64,000 bases of DNA from UBA1189 sp045612065 (GTDB lineage Bacteria > Bacteroidota > Bacteroidia > Bacteroidales > Bacteroidaceae): assembly GCA_045612065.1 (NCBI GenBank), contig JAZKYH010000050.1:1-64000 (forward strand), written 5' to 3'. Below the pieces are notes generated by a model. That model did not search any database and was not told the DNA's origin. It saw nothing but the letters and a program-made list of their open reading frames with translations. Positions 1 to 7,681 of this stretch are shown here, one piece after another. Each line of letters opens with the position of its first letter. The stretch's first letter is position 1. A program made the translations under genes and the position numbers.

Positions 1-584
1 AACAGGCTAAACAAGTTATTCCCGGCAAAGCCACTGCTAGCAACATGCCCTATGTTATCGAGCGCTGGCCCGGTGGTATGCTCACCAACTTCCCCACAAT
101 CCGCAAGGCTGTGAAGAAGATGACCACTATCGACAAGATGACCAAAGACGGAACTTTCGACAACCTTTCAAAACGCGAAAAGCTCCAAATCACTCGCCAA
201 CGTGCAAAACTCGAGAAGACTCTCGGTAGCATCGCCGACTTGAACCGTCTTCCCGCTGCTTTGTTCGTAGTTGACGTTCTCAAAGAACACATCGCTGTTC
301 GCGAGGCCAATCGTCTTGGTATCCCCGTATTCGCTATGGTAGATACTAACTCTGATCCTACTAACATCGACTTCGTAATCCCCGCTAACGACGACGCTAC
401 AAAGTCAATCGAGGTAATCCTCGACGCTTGCTGCGCTGCTATCGCCGAGGGTCTCGAGGAGCGTAAGGCTGAGAAGGTTGACGTAGAGGCTGCTGGCGAA
501 GGTGAGGCTGAGGAGGCTCCCAAGGCTGCTCGTCCCGCTCGCAAGCGCACTCCCAAGGCTCGCATCGAGAAGACTGAGGAGTAA
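1..584 (+). CDS. rpsB: 30S ribosomal protein S2, 5' truncated
   Basis: C-terminal 193 residues of ribosomal protein S2 of the small subunit; the reading frame is open from position 3, so the gene begins before the window. Family hallmarks are visible: RWPGGMLTNF, the DGTFDNLSKREKLQ stretch, FAMVDTNSDP and DFVIPANDDA. The last ~45 residues form an Ala/Glu/Lys/Arg-rich tail (AEEAPKAARPARKRTPK), a low-complexity extension beyond the conserved core. tsf follows on the same strand after a 117-nt gap, the conserved rpsB-tsf order. The first ATG in view (position 45) is internal and should not be taken as the start. Confidence 0.97.
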   Translation, partial: QAKQVIPGKATASNMPYVIERWPGGMLTNFPTIRKAVKKMTTIDKMTKDGTFDNLSKREKLQITRQRAKLEKTLGSIADLNRLPAALFVVDVLKEHIAVREANRLGIPVFAMVDTNSDPTNIDFVIPANDDATKSIEVILDACCAAIAEGLEERKAEKVDVEAAGEGEAEEAPKAARPARKRTPKARIEKTEE

Positions 585-593
585 TTAATACTT

Positions 594-651
594 AAGAGTT
601 AGGAATTAGGAGTTGGAGTATTCTCTTGGCTACCCTAATGCCCTAACTCTT
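594..651 (+). terminator. rpsB-tsf intergenic hairpin, possible attenuator
   Basis: A 10-bp perfect stem (594-603 with 642-651) encloses a second 6-bp stem (605-610 with 634-639) and runs into TTTTTATTT, so it resembles an intrinsic terminator between rpsB and tsf. The left arm is made of the repeated word gagttagg/attagg, part of the short A+T-rich repeats seen elsewhere in the window. It could reduce read-through into tsf or be a neutral repeat; the sequence alone cannot decide. Confidence 0.5.
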
Positions 652-701
652 TTTATTTAGAAAATAATCATAATTTATAAATCATAAATCAAAAGAACAT
701 T

Positions 702-1691
702 ATGGCTGTAAGTATGGCTGATATTACCAAGCTCCGCAAGTTGTCAGGTGCTGGTATGATGGACTGCAAGAAGGCTCTTGAGGAGGCTGAAGGCGATTTC
801 GACAAGGCAATGGAGATCATTCGTAAGAAGGGTCAGGCTGTTGCTGCAAAGCGTTCAGACCGTGAGGCTTCTGAGGGTTGTGTTTTGGCAAAGGCTGAGG
901 GTGGCTTCGCTGCTGTTATCGCCTTGAAGTGCGAAACCGACTTCGTTGCAAACAACGCTGATTTCGTGAAGTTGACTCAGGATATCCTTGACCTCGCTGT
1001 TGCTAACAAGTGCCAGAACCTCGAAGAGGTAAAGGCTCTCCCCATGGGCAACGGTACCGTACAGGACGCTGTAACAGACCGTTCTGGTATCACCGGTGAG
1101 AAGATGGAACTTGATGGTTACATGACCATCGAGGCTGAGTACGTTACCGTATACAACCACCAGGGTAAGAACATGCTCTGCACACTCGTTGGCTTGAACA
1201 AGGAGAACGAGGCTGCAGGTAAGCGTCTTGCTATGCAGGTTGCTGCTATGAGCCCCATCGCTGTTGATGAGGACGGTGTATCTGAGGAGATCAAGAACCA
1301 GGAGATCGCTGTGGCAGTAGAGAAGACCAAGGCTGAGATGGTACAGAAGGCTGTTGACGCTGCTCTCTCTAAGGCAGGCATCAACCCCGCTCACGTTGAC
1401 TCTGAGGACCACATGGAGAGCAACATGACTAAGGGATGGATCACTGCTGAGGATGTAGCTAAGGCTAAGGAGATCATCGCTACTGTTTCTGCTGAGAAGT
1501 CAGCTAACCTTCCTGAGGCTATGATTCAGAACATTGCTAAGGGTCGTCTTGGCAAGTTCTTGAAGGAGGTTTGCTTGCTCAACCAGGAGGATATCATGGA
1601 GGCTAAGAAGAGCGTACGCGACGTTCTCAAGGAGATCGACGCTGACCTCAAGGTTGTTGCCTTCAAGCGCTTCACTCTCCGCGCAGAGTAA
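702..1691 (+). CDS. tsf: Translation elongation factor Ts
   Basis: EF-Ts, the guanine-nucleotide exchange factor that recycles EF-Tu-GDP during elongation in the cytoplasm. The 329-residue protein starts with the UBA-like domain (MADITKLRKLSGAGMMDCKKALEEA, about residues 5-50), followed by the EF-Tu contact motif CETDFVANN near residue 85 and two dimerisation-type core modules. The length fits the longer Bacteroidetes-type EF-Ts. ATG at 702 or the in-frame ATG at 714 (residue 5) could be the start; the first is given. It follows rpsB and ends at a strong terminator, so the pair is a two-gene unit, probably with an additional hairpin between the genes. Confidence 0.97.
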   Translation: MAVSMADITKLRKLSGAGMMDCKKALEEAEGDFDKAMEIIRKKGQAVAAKRSDREASEGCVLAKAEGGFAAVIALKCETDFVANNADFVKLTQDILDLAVANKCQNLEEVKALPMGNGTVQDAVTDRSGITGEKMELDGYMTIEAEYVTVYNHQGKNMLCTLVGLNKENEAAGKRLAMQVAAMSPIAVDEDGVSEEIKNQEIAVAVEKTKAEMVQKAVDAALSKAGINPAHVDSEDHMESNMTKGWITAEDVAKAKEIIATVSAEKSANLPEAMIQNIAKGRLGKFLKEVCLLNQEDIMEAKKSVRDVLKEIDADLKVVAFKRFTLRAE

Positions 1692-1734
1692 TTCAACTCT
1701 AAAAATGTTAGGAGGGTACTCCTAAACACAATAG

Positions 1735-1765
1735 ACAAAGCCCACCGCAAGGTGGGCTTTGTTGC
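1735..1765 (+). terminator. tsf intrinsic terminator
   Basis: Perfect 12-bp stem (1735-1746 with 1751-1762) capped by a GCAA (GNRA) tetraloop, 45 nt after the tsf stop. The 3' tract is short (TGCGTT), but stem strength and position make it the likely end of the rpsB-tsf transcript. Confidence 0.8.
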
Positions 1766-1854
1766 GTTATGGAGGGTGAAGCTACGCTATTCTTGTGTAA
1801 ACTGACAACCTAAATCAGGAAACTACACACCCCAAAAGCCTTGTCCAAAAACGG

Positions 1855-1936
1855 ACGGCTCTGGCAAATCTGCCAGACAGCTTTGATTTTTTTGCCAAAC
1901 AGCTCTGATAAATATATCAGACGGCTTTGATTTTTC
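1855..1936. repeat. Two tandem hairpin modules
   Basis: Two consecutive ~44-nt modules share one layout: a GGCT/AGCT start, a 7-bp perfect stem with a 4-nt loop (1860-1866 with 1871-1877; 1904-1910 with 1915-1921), then AGCT/GGCT, TTTGA and a run of T (1886-1893, 1931-1935). The stems differ in sequence (TCTGGCA versus TCTGATA), so pairing is kept while the bases vary. Each resembles a small intrinsic terminator. They sit in the gene-free region between tsf and the accessory cluster. Confidence 0.55.
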
Positions 1937-2020
1937 GCCTCGTTTATAACGAATTGCCATCAAGTCAATAAATCCTTGTCGACGGTTCAAAAATACCTTA
2001 TAAACAAGTCTTCCCCATTC

Positions 2021-2220
2021 GGTTGACCTGCTGACCTTCTGAGTGCAATGCGCATTATATCAGATAGATAACGCGGTCAGCCCTGGCTGACCCTAGTTGA
2101 CTGATAGCTGACCACAATGTCTTTATTCCTCGCCAGCCAAGGTCAACATCAGCCAGCTAGGCTGACCTCTGTTATCTTCTTATTATAAGCGCTTTATGCC
2201 GTCAAGGTCAGCTGGTCAGC
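2021..2220. repeat. Cluster of GCTGACC / GGTCAGC words in both orientations
   Basis: Within 200 nt the word G(G)CTGACC or its complement recurs about eight times (2021-2028 as GGTTGACC, 2030-2036, 2075-2082, 2085-2092, 2107-2113, 2160-2167, 2206-2212, 2214-2220), with related copies such as GGTCAAC at 2141. Positions 2075-2092 form a perfect 8-bp inverted repeat with a 2-nt spacer. No coding frame is evident. Such density of a 7-mer suggests a protein-binding array or an amplified palindromic repeat; no function can be assigned. Confidence 0.6.
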
Positions 2221-2666
2221 TGATTTCGGAAGACTGCTTTTTTCTTATTATTTTGCTGCCGAGAAACAATATCTCATTCGAGCGTTAGCATTGTAAAAAA
2301 CACACAAAGCAAGAAATAATTCAGCATTCATAATTCAAAACTCAGAATTAAATCGTACATTTGCAGTGCCCGAGGGGAGAAATCCTCGGGTCAAGAATGC
2401 GTTTCTTGCTTTTACCTACATATCGAAATCGGCAAAATTTCACAAAGAGAGGTAGAAACAATGCAACGCTCATTCTGTTTGTATATCCTATGTACAGCCC
2501 TTGCTGTACCCCACAAGGTATATACGACAGCGTGGGGTATTTGTTTCTCAGTTCATTCTCTTTAAGGTGTTTGCCGATACCGGATATGTGATGAGCGCGA
2601 CAAGTCTCTACGCTTTTCTTGTATCTATAATCAAGCACAATTTATTAACGCTGATTTCGGGAGACT
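2219..2666. repeat. 17-nt direct repeat flanking a ~430-nt leader segment
   Basis: GCTGATTTCGGAAGACT at 2219-2235 recurs at 2650-2666 with one difference (A to G at base 12). The copies bracket a segment holding the only promoter-like element and all RNA-like helices upstream of the accessory cluster, and the right copy ends 14 nt before the first ATG of that cluster. This arrangement would fit the footprint of an inserted or recombined element, but no transposase or integrase is present. Confidence 0.6.
2356..2363 (+). promoter_or_regulatory. Candidate -7 promoter element of the accessory cluster
   Basis: TACATTTG matches the Bacteroidetes -7 consensus TAnnTTTG and is followed directly by a G+C-rich hairpin expected at the 5' end of the transcript. 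No good -33 TTTG lies 19-21 nt upstream. It would give a leader of about 310 nt before the ATG at 2681. Confidence 0.45.
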
Positions 2667-2675
2667 TATAGGCAA
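2366..2675 (+). ncRNA. Putative structured leader RNA
   Basis: This stretch contains several perfect helices in the plus-strand sense: 2369-2375/2384-2390 (CCCGAGG), 2392-2397/2403-2408 (CAAGAA) followed by CTTTT, 2492-2498/2503-2509 (GTACAGC, CCTT loop), 2507-2514/2532-2539 (TACCCCAC, sharing 3 nt with the previous helix, so the two partly exclude each other), and 2602-2608/2661-2667 (AAGTCTC) ending 13 nt before the start codon. Short open frames exist on both strands but resemble no protein I know and are probably shadows of the structure. It may be a cis-regulatory leader, or a small RNA ending at the CTTTT at 2409. No known Rfam family is recognised. Confidence 0.4.
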
Positions 2676-2680
2676 TATGG

Positions 2681-3676
2681 ATGGAATTGTCTATGGAAGA
2701 GGTTTTGAAAGAAGCAACTCGTCTATTGCAAGATGGAGAACCTGAACAGGCTCTATTGCAATTAAGAGAAATAGAGGAGTCTACTCAAGAAATCGAACAA
2801 CTAAAATCTGCATGCAAACATATGTTGGCTCAACAATATATGTATCTTCTCCGTGAGGCCCAAAAGGAAGGGGACTTAGAAACGGCAAAAGAAATTGCTA
2901 GAAAATATAGACAACATATAGGTGAGGATGAGCGCATCTCCCAACTGTTGGAAGAAACGGAATCGAAGCACGAGGAAAAGAAGACCGAATTAGCCATAGT
3001 TGAGCAACAACAAAAGGAAACGAAGAAACAGGAGAGAAAAGAGGGCTTCAAGAACTTCGTACAAACCAATATCCTCCCGATAGGCATCGGTGTTGTCGCT
3101 TTAACATTCTTGATTAGTCTTTTGGCTTTCAGACACCCCTATCTTGAATTGAAGAAAGATTTGCAGTTGGCATATGATGCCTTGACTGAAAAGGAAGAAG
3201 AAAACAAATATGTGCAAAGAGATTTGACGGCGAAAACAAAAACGTTGTCGGGACTTAGAGAGACATTCGTAGAGGAAACCAAGAGAGTTGAAGGTAAAGT
3301 TCCATTGCTTATCACGGATATCAAGATGGGAAATACTTATAAAAATGGAAATGTAGAAACTGATTTCGGGAACACGATTTATAGTTCCTCATCCATGTAT
3401 CTTACTCCTCAAATAACGGCTTACGGGTTCAAGGATGAGGTAATAGAACTCAAGATAAAACTGTATTCAATGAATGGAATGTTACTACAAGGGGAATCAT
3501 CACCCCAAGGGTGCTCGTATACTTCAAAAATTCAATGTGCGAAGAACGCGCTTACTACTTATCGTTTAAGCGGTTGGGGAAGTGAGACTAAGGGACATTG
3601 GAATAGTGATACTTATCATATAGAAATTTGGTACAAGGACACCTGCTTGATGAAGCATAACTTCACGATTCATTAA
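2681..3676 (+). CDS. One-TM coiled-coil protein, accessory cluster gene 1
   Basis: Function unknown. Residues 1-125 are strongly helical and charged (EEVLKEATRLLQDGEPEQAL), resembling a degenerate TPR or coiled-coil region. One transmembrane helix lies at about 131-149 (NILPIGIGVVALTFLISLLAF), followed by a second coiled coil to about residue 200. The C-terminal ~120 residues look like a beta-sandwich, ending in YHIEIWYKDTCLMKHNFTIH. With a cytoplasmic N-terminus, the C-terminal domain would be periplasmic. It is the first gene of the cluster, 18 nt before the next, and visibly A+T-rich compared with rpsB-tsf. The ATG at 2681 is used; an in-frame ATG lies at 2693. Confidence 0.75.
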   Translation: MELSMEEVLKEATRLLQDGEPEQALLQLREIEESTQEIEQLKSACKHMLAQQYMYLLREAQKEGDLETAKEIARKYRQHIGEDERISQLLEETESKHEEKKTELAIVEQQQKETKKQERKEGFKNFVQTNILPIGIGVVALTFLISLLAFRHPYLELKKDLQLAYDALTEKEEENKYVQRDLTAKTKTLSGLRETFVEETKRVEGKVPLLITDIKMGNTYKNGNVETDFGNTIYSSSSMYLTPQITAYGFKDEVIELKIKLYSMNGMLLQGESSPQGCSYTSKIQCAKNALTTYRLSGWGSETKGHWNSDTYHIEIWYKDTCLMKHNFTIH

Positions 3677-3694
3677 TTCAAAGGAAATATAGTT

Positions 3695-4765
3695 ATGGAA
3701 GACTTGAAGAACGAAACGATAATACAGGAGGAAGATGTTGTGGAACAAACAGAAACAACATTAGTGTCATCTACACCTCCATCTATAGATGAAGGCGAGC
3801 AACGAATGACGATTGCCTATAGAATAATAGCAGTCTGTGTTGTAATTGCATTTTTTATACCTTTAATCGCATTTATCTCTCCTAAATCAAAAATCAGAGA
3901 AAAGATAGCCGATACAGATTATCGTAATCGTTGCGTCTGGAATGAAGGAGTGTATTTGTCGCAAAGGTTAACAGATACAACGGCTGCAATATCTTCTCTG
4001 CAACAAGCAAGATATAGTATTGATAAACAGGAAAAATTTCTCGAAGAGGTAGCCGAGAGAAAAAAGATGCGTCGCACCTTTACTGTAAATGGCTGCAAAT
4101 TTACTATGATAAAGGTTCAAGGAGGAACTTTTAAGATGGGTTCAAACAATGGCGAAGACGATGAATCTCCTGTGCATCGCGTTAAATTAAGCAATTATTA
4201 CATTGGAGAAACCGAGGTAACTAATGAACTTTGGAATGCCGTGATGAATAATTATTCAGATGGTAGTGACTACCCAGAAGTTAATGTTAGTTGGAATAGT
4301 TGTTTGAACTTTGTGAGAAAATTAAACGAGAAAACTGGACTTATGTTTTCACTCCCAACAGAAGCACAATGGGAATATGCGGCGCGTGGAGGAAACAAGT
4401 CTAAAGGATATAGGTATAGTGGTAGCAACACTTGTTCGAGTGTCGCCAACTGCGTGGAGTATTCTTTCTGGGGCGAACTCTTAGGCTATTCCAACTCTGT
4501 TGATTATGTTAGCAGTCATAGCCCTAATGAATTAGGCATTTATGATATGAGCGGTAATGTGTGGGAATGGTGCTTGGATGATTACAGAGTCTATAGTTCG
4601 GCTGATGTTGTAGACCCGATGAAAAATACGATTACCAAGAAAGTTATTCGTGGAGGCGGATTTAAAAATACTTCCGACCAATGTCGCTCTACCTATCGTG
4701 GTTCAAGGGAAATGGATGATGCTTCGGCCGATAATATTGGATTTCGTATAGTGTTGAATGAATGA
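3695..4765 (+). CDS. Membrane-anchored SUMF1/FGE-fold protein, accessory cluster gene 2
   Basis: Residues 1-40 are polar, residues ~42-65 form a TM helix (IAYRIIAVCVVIAFFIPLIA), and a formylglycine-generating-enzyme (SUMF1) domain spans ~130-356. Hallmarks are VQGGTFKMGS, YYIGETEVTNELW, SLPTEAQWEYAARGG, GIYDMSGNVWEWCLDDY, VIRGGGF and the closing IGFRIVLNE. The RGGGF segment is followed by a single Cys (DQCRS) rather than the cysteine pair of catalytic FGEs, so I infer a ligand- or carbohydrate-binding version of the fold. It lies 18 nt after gene 1 and 22 nt before gene 3. Confidence 0.9.
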   Translation: MEDLKNETIIQEEDVVEQTETTLVSSTPPSIDEGEQRMTIAYRIIAVCVVIAFFIPLIAFISPKSKIREKIADTDYRNRCVWNEGVYLSQRLTDTTAAISSLQQARYSIDKQEKFLEEVAERKKMRRTFTVNGCKFTMIKVQGGTFKMGSNNGEDDESPVHRVKLSNYYIGETEVTNELWNAVMNNYSDGSDYPEVNVSWNSCLNFVRKLNEKTGLMFSLPTEAQWEYAARGGNKSKGYRYSGSNTCSSVANCVEYSFWGELLGYSNSVDYVSSHSPNELGIYDMSGNVWEWCLDDYRVYSSADVVDPMKNTITKKVIRGGGFKNTSDQCRSTYRGSREMDDASADNIGFRIVLNE

Positions 4766-4787
4766 TTAACTAATATTTATAGATAAT

Positions 4788-6503
4788 ATGGAAAAAATAG
4801 AAAGACTTTGTCAAAGTTTTCATGGTCTTAACAAGCGTAAGGCTGTGATAGTTGGTGGTATTGTTTTAGTGTTTGTCGTTTTGGGTTGTATTATATGTAG
4901 TAGCAGCAAAGGGCAACAGACGGATCTAAAGAAGTTAGGCCTTAAAGGTAATGTTGAATTCGTCGCGGAGTACCATTATTCACTTGAACTTCAAAATGGA
5001 ATTCTTGTAGAGAACCCTATGCAGTTTGATGACGAAAATGGTATAGTTGACTATACGGAATCATTCTACAATAAGGAAGGAATGCTTGATAAATACCGTA
5101 TTATATGGGATGTTTATATGAATACTGATAAGTATGTGTATGAGAATGGTTTGCTTAAGGAAATAAGACATACCTTTAATGCCGATAGAGAACCTGAATT
5201 TACACGCTTTGCTTATAACGACAGAAAACAATTGATACGTAAAACAAAGAGTAGAGATGGGAAAATCACTAAAACTACTTATAAGTATGATGATAAAGGT
5301 AATATGATTCATGATGGAGAATACGAGTATACTTATAATCGTAAGGGGCGATTGATAGTACAGAAATCAGAGCGTTACCAAAAAGAGGTGTTAGCATATA
5401 ATAATTTAGGGAAAGAGAAAGAAGTATACAGTGAATTCACTGACCCTACAGGATACTATGATGATTATGAAACAAAATGCTGGATAAAGTATGATAAGCG
5501 AGGAAGGATTTGTGAAGAAAGAGAAATAGAGTTCATGGCAAAGAAAATAACAAAGCAAAGCGTATATACCTATACTTATGAAGATGATGACAAAGGTAAC
5601 TGGATTGTAAAAACGACCTGTGTTGATGGTGAACCTTCAAGCCGAATAAGAAGGAGAATCATATATCATGATAAAAAAACAGAATCTTATGATCATTCCT
5701 TATTCCCACTTAGGATTTATGTTAAAGAAGCCTATGAATCTGGTATGCCTTATGAGGATTTCTTAGAGAATGACATGGTAAAAGAATTCATTGTAGGATG
5801 GAAGAGTCAAAAATTTTATGATTATGCCTTGCAACTCTCGGATGGTGATATGATATTCCATAGGGATGTTGAAGGAGAATATCATATAAATACAGTAAAC
5901 AAATATAATGGTTGCGGAAGTAACATAGTCTGTCGTGCATCAAGTGAATCTATGATTTATGCTGATAATATGACATTTGATGTGTATTTAATGAGTATTC
6001 CTCTGAACGATAGAGGAGAATATGACATTCAGCCTTGGCAAAAAGGATACCATACGGATCAGTACGGGGAAATTATAGAAGATCGTCCCGTATATTACCT
6101 AATACGTCCTTTTAATTTATATTCTGGAACAAGTAACTCCGGAACTGAGAATGTTCAAATAATGATAGACGTCCATGGTATTAGATTTGCGTGTTCTTCT
6201 TTCTCAAACTTCTCATCAGCATCATTAAGAATAGTAAAACAGAATGGTAAAGAATGGGTGATTCCTAATGATTTTAGTGGTGAAGTTGTTCGTGTTGGAT
6301 GGGATAATAACAACATATTTGAATTTTTGGGATTGTTCTCTACGGAAGATATAAAAATTTGTATTGATTGTAAGTTTGGCGGCTATAGATATACCTATTC
6401 TGCGGATTTCCCCCGTATGGAAAAAACTGCTCATCTGATTTCGGAGTATATGTATGAAGTTGGTGCTATAGATATTTCACAAATTGAATATATAGGTGAC
6501 TAG
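4788..6503 (+). CDS. Membrane-anchored protein with YD/RHS-like repeats, accessory cluster gene 3
   Basis: 571 residues. A TM helix is at ~18-38 (KAVIVGGIVLVFVVLGCIIC). Residues ~85-290 carry strands in the YD/RHS-like style: YVYENGLLKEI, FAYNDRKQLIRK, YKYDDKGNMIHDGEYEY, YTYNRKGRLI, IKYDKRGRICEE, YTYEDDDKGNW. The C-terminal 280 residues are not recognised. This is not a full RHS toxin: no core/cage signature or toxin tip is evident. The topology puts most of the protein outside the inner membrane, as for genes 1 and 2. Low G+C, same strand and short gaps support cotranscription. Confidence 0.7.
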   Translation: MEKIERLCQSFHGLNKRKAVIVGGIVLVFVVLGCIICSSSKGQQTDLKKLGLKGNVEFVAEYHYSLELQNGILVENPMQFDDENGIVDYTESFYNKEGMLDKYRIIWDVYMNTDKYVYENGLLKEIRHTFNADREPEFTRFAYNDRKQLIRKTKSRDGKITKTTYKYDDKGNMIHDGEYEYTYNRKGRLIVQKSERYQKEVLAYNNLGKEKEVYSEFTDPTGYYDDYETKCWIKYDKRGRICEEREIEFMAKKITKQSVYTYTYEDDDKGNWIVKTTCVDGEPSSRIRRRIIYHDKKTESYDHSLFPLRIYVKEAYESGMPYEDFLENDMVKEFIVGWKSQKFYDYALQLSDGDMIFHRDVEGEYHINTVNKYNGCGSNIVCRASSESMIYADNMTFDVYLMSIPLNDRGEYDIQPWQKGYHTDQYGEIIEDRPVYYLIRPFNLYSGTSNSGTENVQIMIDVHGIRFACSSFSNFSSASLRIVKQNGKEWVIPNDFSGEVVRVGWDNNNIFEFLGLFSTEDIKICIDCKFGGYRYTYSADFPRMEKTAHLISEYMYEVGAIDISQIEYIGD

Positions 6504-6550
6504 ATTAGGTACAATATATTGAAGCGCATTAAATTCAAACAATAAATAAT

Positions 6551-7636
6551 ATGGCACTAATTAAATCTCTTTACTGGGAGCAGGAAGACAGAGAAGAACT
6601 CGTCTATAAGTTTCCGTTCAACAACATCAGCCTTGGTAGTGTACTGACGGTTAATGAAAGTCAGGAGGCGCTGTTCTTCAAGAGCGGTGTACTATGCGAT
6701 GTGTTTGGCGCAGGTCGTCATACGCTTTCTTCGGCAAATCTGCCCGTACTCGGCAAACTCGTCAACCTTGCAAGTGGAGGAGACACGACCTTTACCGCTG
6801 AGGTGTGGTTTGTAAGTAAGTTAGAAAAACGCAACATGTTTTGGGGTACAGGAGGTTTGCGCGTTATCGACCCTTACTTCCAAATTCCCATCAAGATTTC
6901 GGCACGTGGACAATATGGCGTAAGAGTCTCAGACAGCGCATTGTTCTTGAAAAAACTGATAGGTACACTCTCGTTCGTCACCACCGAACTCATCGAAGAA
7001 CAGTTCCGTATCGATGTGGTAGAGACGGTGAAAGTTTCTATCTCAAAGTTTATGAAAGAGAACAATGTGAACATCAACGAACTTGGTGTAAGTTACAAAG
7101 AACTTTCTAAAACTGTTGCTAAAGATTTGCAGGCGGTATACGATGAGTATGGCGTGGAACTGCTCAACTTCAATGTGGAGAATATTGATTTCGACGAGAA
7201 TGACAAGGGGTATCAGACTGTCATGGAGGGTGTAGCCGAACAGGCTAAGTTGAGCAAACTGGGAGTAAGTTATGCACAGCAGAAACAGTTTGACATAGCA
7301 CAGACGGCTGCAGGTAATGAAGGTGCTGGTAACTTTATGGGAATAGGCATGGGACTTGGTATGGGCAATGCTGTAGGTCAGATGGTTGGCAATACCATGC
7401 AAGCCATGCCGCAGGCTCCACAGATGTCATCGTACTATGTGGCAAAGAACGGACAGACTACAGGTCCATTCACCATCGATATTATTCAAGGTATGATAAA
7501 GCAGGGTGAAGTTTCTGCTACTACCTATGTGTATAAGGTGGGCGGTCAGGCTTGGGTGCTCGCAGTTGATGATGCCGAGGTCTCTCGACTGCTTTCATTG
7601 ATGACGCCTCCGCCTCCTCCACCTCCCGTGATGTAA
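6551..7636 (+). CDS. SPFH-domain protein fused to a GYF_2 domain (YdjI-like), accessory cluster gene 4
   Basis: 361 residues. The N-terminal half is an SPFH/band-7-like domain of the YdjI or 'virion core protein' type: SLYWEQEDREELVYKFP, LTVNESQEALFFKSG, GQYGVRVSD, and the helical YGVELLNFNVENIDF. A Gly/Met-rich linker (MGIGMGLGMGNAVGQMVGN) follows. A GYF_2-type domain occupies ~297-350 (YYVAKNGQTTGPFTIDIIQG, QAWVLAVDD), and the protein ends in a run of seven Pro (TPPPPPPPVM). SPFH proteins usually form membrane-associated oligomers, and GYF domains bind proline-rich peptides, so the polyproline tail might be a self-ligand. Base composition is less A+T-rich than genes 1-3. Confidence 0.9.
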   Translation: MALIKSLYWEQEDREELVYKFPFNNISLGSVLTVNESQEALFFKSGVLCDVFGAGRHTLSSANLPVLGKLVNLASGGDTTFTAEVWFVSKLEKRNMFWGTGGLRVIDPYFQIPIKISARGQYGVRVSDSALFLKKLIGTLSFVTTELIEEQFRIDVVETVKVSISKFMKENNVNINELGVSYKELSKTVAKDLQAVYDEYGVELLNFNVENIDFDENDKGYQTVMEGVAEQAKLSKLGVSYAQQKQFDIAQTAAGNEGAGNFMGIGMGLGMGNAVGQMVGNTMQAMPQAPQMSSYYVAKNGQTTGPFTIDIIQGMIKQGEVSATTYVYKVGGQAWVLAVDDAEVSRLLSLMTPPPPPPPVM

Positions 7637-7681
7637 AGTGAAATAAACTAACATAATACAAACCATAAACATAAATACGAT

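Noticed and set aside
855..1412. 185-residue minus-strand frame across tsf
   Set aside because: It is the complement shadow of tsf; composition reflects the codon bias of tsf on the other strand, and no start context or homology is evident.
1855..2220. CRISPR array
   Set aside because: Repeated words are too short and irregularly spaced, occur in both orientations, and no cas gene is in the window.
2348..2638. Opposing open frames of 96 (minus) and 76 (plus) residues in the leader region
   Set aside because: Both overlap the helices of the putative leader, have unusual composition (many Cys/Pro/Arg) and no recognisable domain; opposite-strand frames of this size arise easily from structured sequence. 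A conserved protein family would reverse this.
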